Source: Gammaproteobacteria bacterium
GTDB lineage: Bacteria > Pseudomonadota > Gammaproteobacteria > Nitrosococcales > Methylophagaceae
DNA: 9,082 nt
Assembly (NCBI GenBank): GCA_002402245.1
Contig: NVVP01000038.1
Coordinates: 8,222-17,303 of the forward strand
Direction: 5' to 3'
Under the pieces are notes generated by a model that saw only the letters and a program-made list of their open reading frames with translations, did not search any database and was not told the DNA's origin. Positions 6,322 to 9,082 of this stretch are shown piece by piece. Made by a program: the position numbers and the translations under genes. The stretch's first letter is position 1, and the number at the start of each line of letters is the position of its first letter.

Positions 6322-7490
6322 GCTGCTGTCTCCTTAGCACTTGCCACGGCTAATTTAGCTGCCGTAGTCAAATCTTGTGCCACGCGTAAATCCATGCTAC
6401 TGTTTTGTAGTAGTTCTCGGCCAAGCTCTGCATTGGTGCCTTCTAATCTGACAATAACAGGTAGAGATAGCCCCACATCTTTTGCTGCTTGGATAATACC
6501 TTCTGCAATAAGATCACAGCGTACAATGCCGCCAAATATATTAACTAAAATTGATTTTACTTTTTTATCAGACATTATTAATTTAAATGCTTCAGCAACA
6601 CGATCAGCGGTTGTACCACCACCTACATCGAGAAAGTTAGCTGGCTCACCACCTTCTTTTTTAATTAAATCCATCGTCGCCATCGCTAAACCCGCCCCAT
6701 TAACCATGCAAGCTACTTCGCCATCTAATGAAATATAATTAAGGCCAAATTGCTGTGCAACCACTTCAGCTTCATCTTCTTGGGTCGCATCAAATAATGA
6801 CGCTAATTCCGCATGGCGAAATAAGGCGTTATCATCCAAATTAAGCTTGGCATCAACGGCTAATAACTCATCATCACCCGTTACCACTAGTGGGTTGATC
6901 TCCACTAAGTCAGCATCATTTTCTGTGAACAGGGAATATAATCCCTGCATTACTGTTTGTAATTGTTTAAAACTATTGCCCGTCAAGCCTAGAAAAAACC
7001 CTGCTTGGCGACATTGAAAAGATTGTAATCCCACTACCGGATCAACAAAAATATTTAAAATAGCTTCAGGCGTTTCTTCCGCCACCGCTTCAATATCCAT
7101 CCCACCTTGTGGTGATATCATAAACACAATACGTTGAGAAGCTCGGTCAATTAATACCGCAATATAAAGCTCTCGTTGAATATCTGATGGCTGCTCGACT
7201 AATACTTGATGGATTGGCAAACCTTCAGCGGTTGTTTGCTTGGTCACTAATCTTTGTCCTAACATCGCGTAGGCGGCATCTTCAACGGCATCTAAGGAAT
7301 CTACCACTTTCACCCCACCGACTTTTCCTCGTCCGCCAGTATGAACTTGAGCCTTTACAACCCAACGCTCACCACCCAATTGCTCAGCGGCTTGGCGGGC
7401 TTGAGAGCCACTAGTGACGGCCTGACCTTGAGGCGTTGCAATGCCATACTGTGCAAATAGTTGTTTTGACTGAAACTCATGCAAATTCAT
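6318..7490 (-). CDS. sucC: SucC, succinyl-CoA synthetase beta subunit
   Basis: Beta subunit of succinyl-CoA synthetase; carries the nucleotide-binding ATP-grasp fold and forms the succinate pocket. 390 residues (E. coli 388), beginning MNLHEFQSKQLFAQYGI as in the family. ATP-grasp region about 1-235: nucleotide-site Lys46 (VVKAQVHTGGRGK), loop GGRGKVGGVKVV (52-63), and metal-binding Glu197, Asn199 (VEINPLV) and Asp213 (VDAKLNLDDNALFR), at the same positions as in E. coli. C-terminal ligase domain about 240-390: MVNGAGLAMATMD (262-274), FLDVGGGTT (286-294), NIFGGIVRCDLIAEGI (317-332) and RLEGTNAELG (348-357). The ATG at 7490 has AAGG nine bases upstream. First gene of the apparent operon, with its own promoter in the gap shared with pip. 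sucAB and the sdh genes, which adjoin sucCD in E. coli, are not next to it here. Confidence 0.97.
   Translation of the reverse strand: MNLHEFQSKQLFAQYGIATPQGQAVTSGSQARQAAEQLGGERWVVKAQVHTGGRGKVGGVKVVDSLDAVEDAAYAMLGQRLVTKQTTAEGLPIHQVLVEQPSDIQRELYIAVLIDRASQRIVFMISPQGGMDIEAVAEETPEAILNIFVDPVVGLQSFQCRQAGFFLGLTGNSFKQLQTVMQGLYSLFTENDADLVEINPLVVTGDDELLAVDAKLNLDDNALFRHAELASLFDATQEDEAEVVAQQFGLNYISLDGEVACMVNGAGLAMATMDLIKKEGGEPANFLDVGGGTTADRVAEAFKLIMSDKKVKSILVNIFGGIVRCDLIAEGIIQAAKDVGLSLPVIVRLEGTNAELGRELLQNSSMDLRVAQDLTTAAKLAVASAKETAA
6327..6334 (-). promoter_or_regulatory. Strong internal ribosome binding site for sucD
   Basis: On the minus strand AAGGAGAC lies within the last codons of sucC, and its AAGGAG core ends eight bases before the sucD ATG at 6321. 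Together with the ATGA overlap it indicates tight co-translation, as expected for two subunits made in equal amounts. Confidence 0.8.
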
Positions 7491-7520
7491 TATAGTGTGC
7501 CTTGATTAAACTTTTTATTA

Positions 7521-7534
7521 GCAATAATTATTGC
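7521..7534. promoter_or_regulatory. 14-bp perfect palindrome in the sucC leader, candidate operator
   Basis: GCAATAATTATTGC is its own exact reverse complement. It sits about 6-19 bases downstream of the start point predicted from the sucC -10 element, a position where a bound dimeric regulator would block transcription. It has no loop, so a DNA site is more likely than an RNA hairpin. I cannot match it confidently to a known regulator. Confidence 0.4.
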
Positions 7535-7545
7535 CTTAACCCCTC

Positions 7546-7554
7546 ATTATACCA
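7546..7554 (-). promoter_or_regulatory. Extended -10 promoter of sucC (sucC-sucD-nadE-glnB)
   Basis: On the minus strand TGGTATAAT gives a perfect TATAAT (7546-7551) with the TGN extension (7552-7554). No good -35 is seen at 16-18 bases, which is common for extended -10 promoters. Predicted transcript start near 7539-7540, giving a leader of about 50 nt before the ATG at 7490. Confidence 0.6.
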
Positions 7555-7622
7555 AACTAAATTAACAATGATGACTTAACCGTTATTCCACTTTGATGAT
7601 GTGCCTTTTAAGCGATACGGTA

Positions 7623-7628
7623 TATAAT
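7623..7628 (+). promoter_or_regulatory. -10 element of the pip-dtd promoter
   Basis: A perfect TATAAT lies 29 bases before the pip ATG at 7658. No convincing -35 hexamer is found at normal spacing, so the promoter may be weak or activator-dependent. The predicted leader is about 20-25 nt and includes a weak TGAG ribosome site. Confidence 0.5.
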
Positions 7629-7657
7629 TTATCAATCTAAATTGCCTGAGATATACC

Positions 7658-8647
7658 ATGACTCCGCTTTATCCTGAGATTGAACCTTATGCTATACACC
7701 ACTTTGATATGGAAGTACTTAGTAACGGTTTAAGCCACCAAGTCTATGTTGAGGAATGCGGGAATCCACACGGTCTTCCAGTGGTATTTTTGCATGGTGG
7801 TCCTGGTGCAGGTTGTCGGCCTTCTCATCGTCGTTATTTCGACCCAGAACGATACCGTATTATTTTGTTTGATCAACGTGGCTGTGGTCGCTCAACACCG
7901 TTGGGAGAATTAGAAAATAACTCGACTGAATACCTTATTGCCGATATGGAAGCTATTCGGCTTAAATTAAATATTAATAATTGGGTTATTTTTGGTGGTT
8001 CTTGGGGGGCAACCTTAGCCTTATGTTATGCACAACAGCATCCAGAATATGTGTCATCAATGATCTTACGTGGTGTATTTCTAGGCCGGCAGCAAGATAT
8101 TGATTGGGTTTATGCTGAGGGAGGCGCATCTAAACTTTTCCCCGAAGCGTGGCATAACCTAGTTAAAAACCTAGATAAAGCACAGCAACAACAGCCCATC
8201 ACTGCCTACCATTCCTTGTTAACTCAGCCAGATACAGAAAAACAAATGGTTGCGGCAAAAACACTAGATGCCTGGGAATGCACTATCGTGACCTTACGCG
8301 ACCATGAATATCAACACGATGAAACCAAAGAGTCAGGTCCATTAGCTCATGCTCGAGTGCAACTTCATTTTGCCGTTAATCAATGTTTTATTGCCGATAA
8401 TCCAATACTAAAATCCATTGATTCGATTAGACATATCCCCACCACCATTGTGCATGGTCGTTATGATATTGTCTGCCCTATGCAGCAGTCATGGCAGTTG
8501 CATCAGCAATGGCCGGAAGCCACGCTTAATGTAATTGCGCTATCAGGCCATGCCGCTGGTGAGCCCGCTATTATTGATGCCCTTATAGCTGCAACTGACA
8601 GCATAGCGAGTAAGCTTACAGTTCTAAATTCTAAATTATCTAAATGA
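7658..8647 (+). CDS. pip: Pip, proline iminopeptidase (alpha/beta hydrolase, family S33)
   Basis: Cytosolic serine peptidase that removes N-terminal proline from peptides. 329 residues; Serratia-type enzymes are of similar size (about 310-320). Alpha/beta-hydrolase core: oxyanion-hole motif HGGPGAGC (46-53), FDQRGCGRSTP (71-81) typical of the family, and nucleophile elbow GGSWGATL with Ser115. The rest of the triad is probably Asp270 (HGRYDIVCP) and His298 (SGHAA). A cap domain lies at about 140-250. Its conserved amine-binding Glu is present as Glu207 (AWEC), but the usual W-x-x-W-E-G reads L-D-A-W-E-C, with the first Trp replaced by Leu. The start ATG at 7658 has GAG seven bases upstream. 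Its stop overlaps the dtd start by four bases (ATGA), so the two are co-translated. Exact substrate preference is not shown by sequence; a related aminopeptidase is the alternative. Confidence 0.93.
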   Translation: MTPLYPEIEPYAIHHFDMEVLSNGLSHQVYVEECGNPHGLPVVFLHGGPGAGCRPSHRRYFDPERYRIILFDQRGCGRSTPLGELENNSTEYLIADMEAIRLKLNINNWVIFGGSWGATLALCYAQQHPEYVSSMILRGVFLGRQQDIDWVYAEGGASKLFPEAWHNLVKNLDKAQQQQPITAYHSLLTQPDTEKQMVAAKTLDAWECTIVTLRDHEYQHDETKESGPLAHARVQLHFAVNQCFIADNPILKSIDSIRHIPTTIVHGRYDIVCPMQQSWQLHQQWPEATLNVIALSGHAAGEPAIIDALIAATDSIASKLTVLNSKLSK

Positions 8648-9082
8648 TTGCCTTATTACAGCGTGTAACTCAGGCTTCAGTCAGCGTAGACTCAAAGAAA
8701 ATAGCGACTATTGAGCAAGGACTGTTAGTCTTTATTGGTGTAGAACGCCATGATGAAGAGCAACATGCCGACAAATTACTCCAGCGAATTTTATCTTATC
8801 GACTTTTTGGTGACCAAAACGATAAAATGAATTTATCACTCAATGATATTGATGGTGAGCTATTATTAGTACCTCAATTTACCTTAGCGGCTAATACTCA
8901 GAAAGGTTTGCGGCCTAGTTTCACCCCTGCTGCCACACCTGAGCAAGGTAAGCTATTATTTGATCACCTCGTCGCTCAGGCAAATAAAAGTGAATTGACT
9001 ATTCAAACAGGTCAATTTGGCGCTGATATGCAAGTATCATTGACCAATGATGGCCCTGTTACTTTTTGGCTACAAGTCCCTC
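8644..9082 (+). CDS. dtd: Dtd, D-aminoacyl-tRNA deacylase (C-terminal end cut by window)
   Basis: Homodimeric cytosolic proofreading enzyme that hydrolyses D-amino acids, and glycine mischarged on tRNAAla, from tRNA. 146 codons are visible; E. coli Dtd has 145 residues and ends at TFWLQV, so only the last residue or few and the stop are missing. The start MIALLQRVTQASVSVD is nearly that of E. coli. The two active-site motifs are PQFTLAAN (77-84, with the key Thr80) and NDGPVTFW (135-142), which holds the Gly-cisPro pair that excludes L-amino acids. The usual first motif is SQFTLxxD, so Ser77 is Pro and Asp84 is Asn here. RPSF (90-93) and GADMQVSL (126-133) also fit. It overlaps pip by four bases, an arrangement I recall from other gammaproteobacteria. 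Confidence 0.95.
   Translation, partial: MIALLQRVTQASVSVDSKKIATIEQGLLVFIGVERHDEEQHADKLLQRILSYRLFGDQNDKMNLSLNDIDGELLLVPQFTLAANTQKGLRPSFTPAATPEQGKLLFDHLVAQANKSELTIQTGQFGADMQVSLTNDGPVTFWLQVP

Noticed and set aside
6394..6738. 114-codon plus-strand open frame inside sucC
   Set aside because: It is antisense to conserved SucC codons, has no family resemblance, and is explained by codon bias of the real gene. The same holds for frames at 4646-4831, 4844-5065 and 7187-7414.
5449..7490. Malate-CoA ligase (mtkAB) instead of succinyl-CoA synthetase
   Set aside because: Both subunits follow E. coli SucC and SucD over their whole lengths, and no serine-cycle genes are nearby.

Overview
The window is an ordinary-looking chromosomal housekeeping segment of an AT-rich (by eye about 40% GC) gammaproteobacterium. 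Full-length resemblance to Escherichia coli SuhB (shared MHPMLNIA start), BamD, GlnB, SucC, SucD and Dtd supports this. A Pseudomonas OprI-type alanine-zipper lipoprotein points to a lineage outside the enterics, and Thiotrichales- or Methylococcales-like bacteria are possible, but genus cannot be read from the sequence. There are no mobile elements, CRISPR arrays, rRNA or tRNA genes. No gap between genes exceeds about 225 bases.

Left part (1-3410), envelope genes: suhB runs off the left edge on the minus strand. A divergent small Lpp/OprI-type lipoprotein (930-1229) ends at an intrinsic terminator that it shares with a convergent ErfK/YbiS-type L,D-transpeptidase (1312-2472, minus). That enzyme class attaches Braun-type lipoproteins to peptidoglycan, and the lipoprotein ends in lysine, so the two may be an enzyme-substrate pair. 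The transpeptidase has an extra C-terminal region resembling a SPOR domain. Divergent from it is bamD (2579-3364), an outer-membrane assembly lipoprotein, followed by a perfect 15-bp inverted repeat.

Middle part (3422-7490), minus strand: sucC, sucD, nadE and glnB form a tight apparent operon. sucC and sucD overlap by 4 bases, nadE starts 3 bases after the sucD stop, and glnB follows 38 bases after nadE. It joins succinyl-CoA synthetase (TCA cycle, next to 2-oxoglutarate), glutamine-dependent NAD synthetase and the PII sensor of 2-oxoglutarate and ATP/ADP. A good extended -10 promoter and a 14-bp perfect palindrome precede sucC.

Right part (7658-9082), plus strand: pip (proline iminopeptidase) overlaps by 4 bases with dtd (D-aminoacyl-tRNA deacylase), which is nearly complete at the window end.

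I see no clearly unprecedented system. The observations most worth following are the sucCD-nadE-glnB arrangement, the lipoprotein/L,D-transpeptidase pair, and the SPOR-like tail on the transpeptidase.
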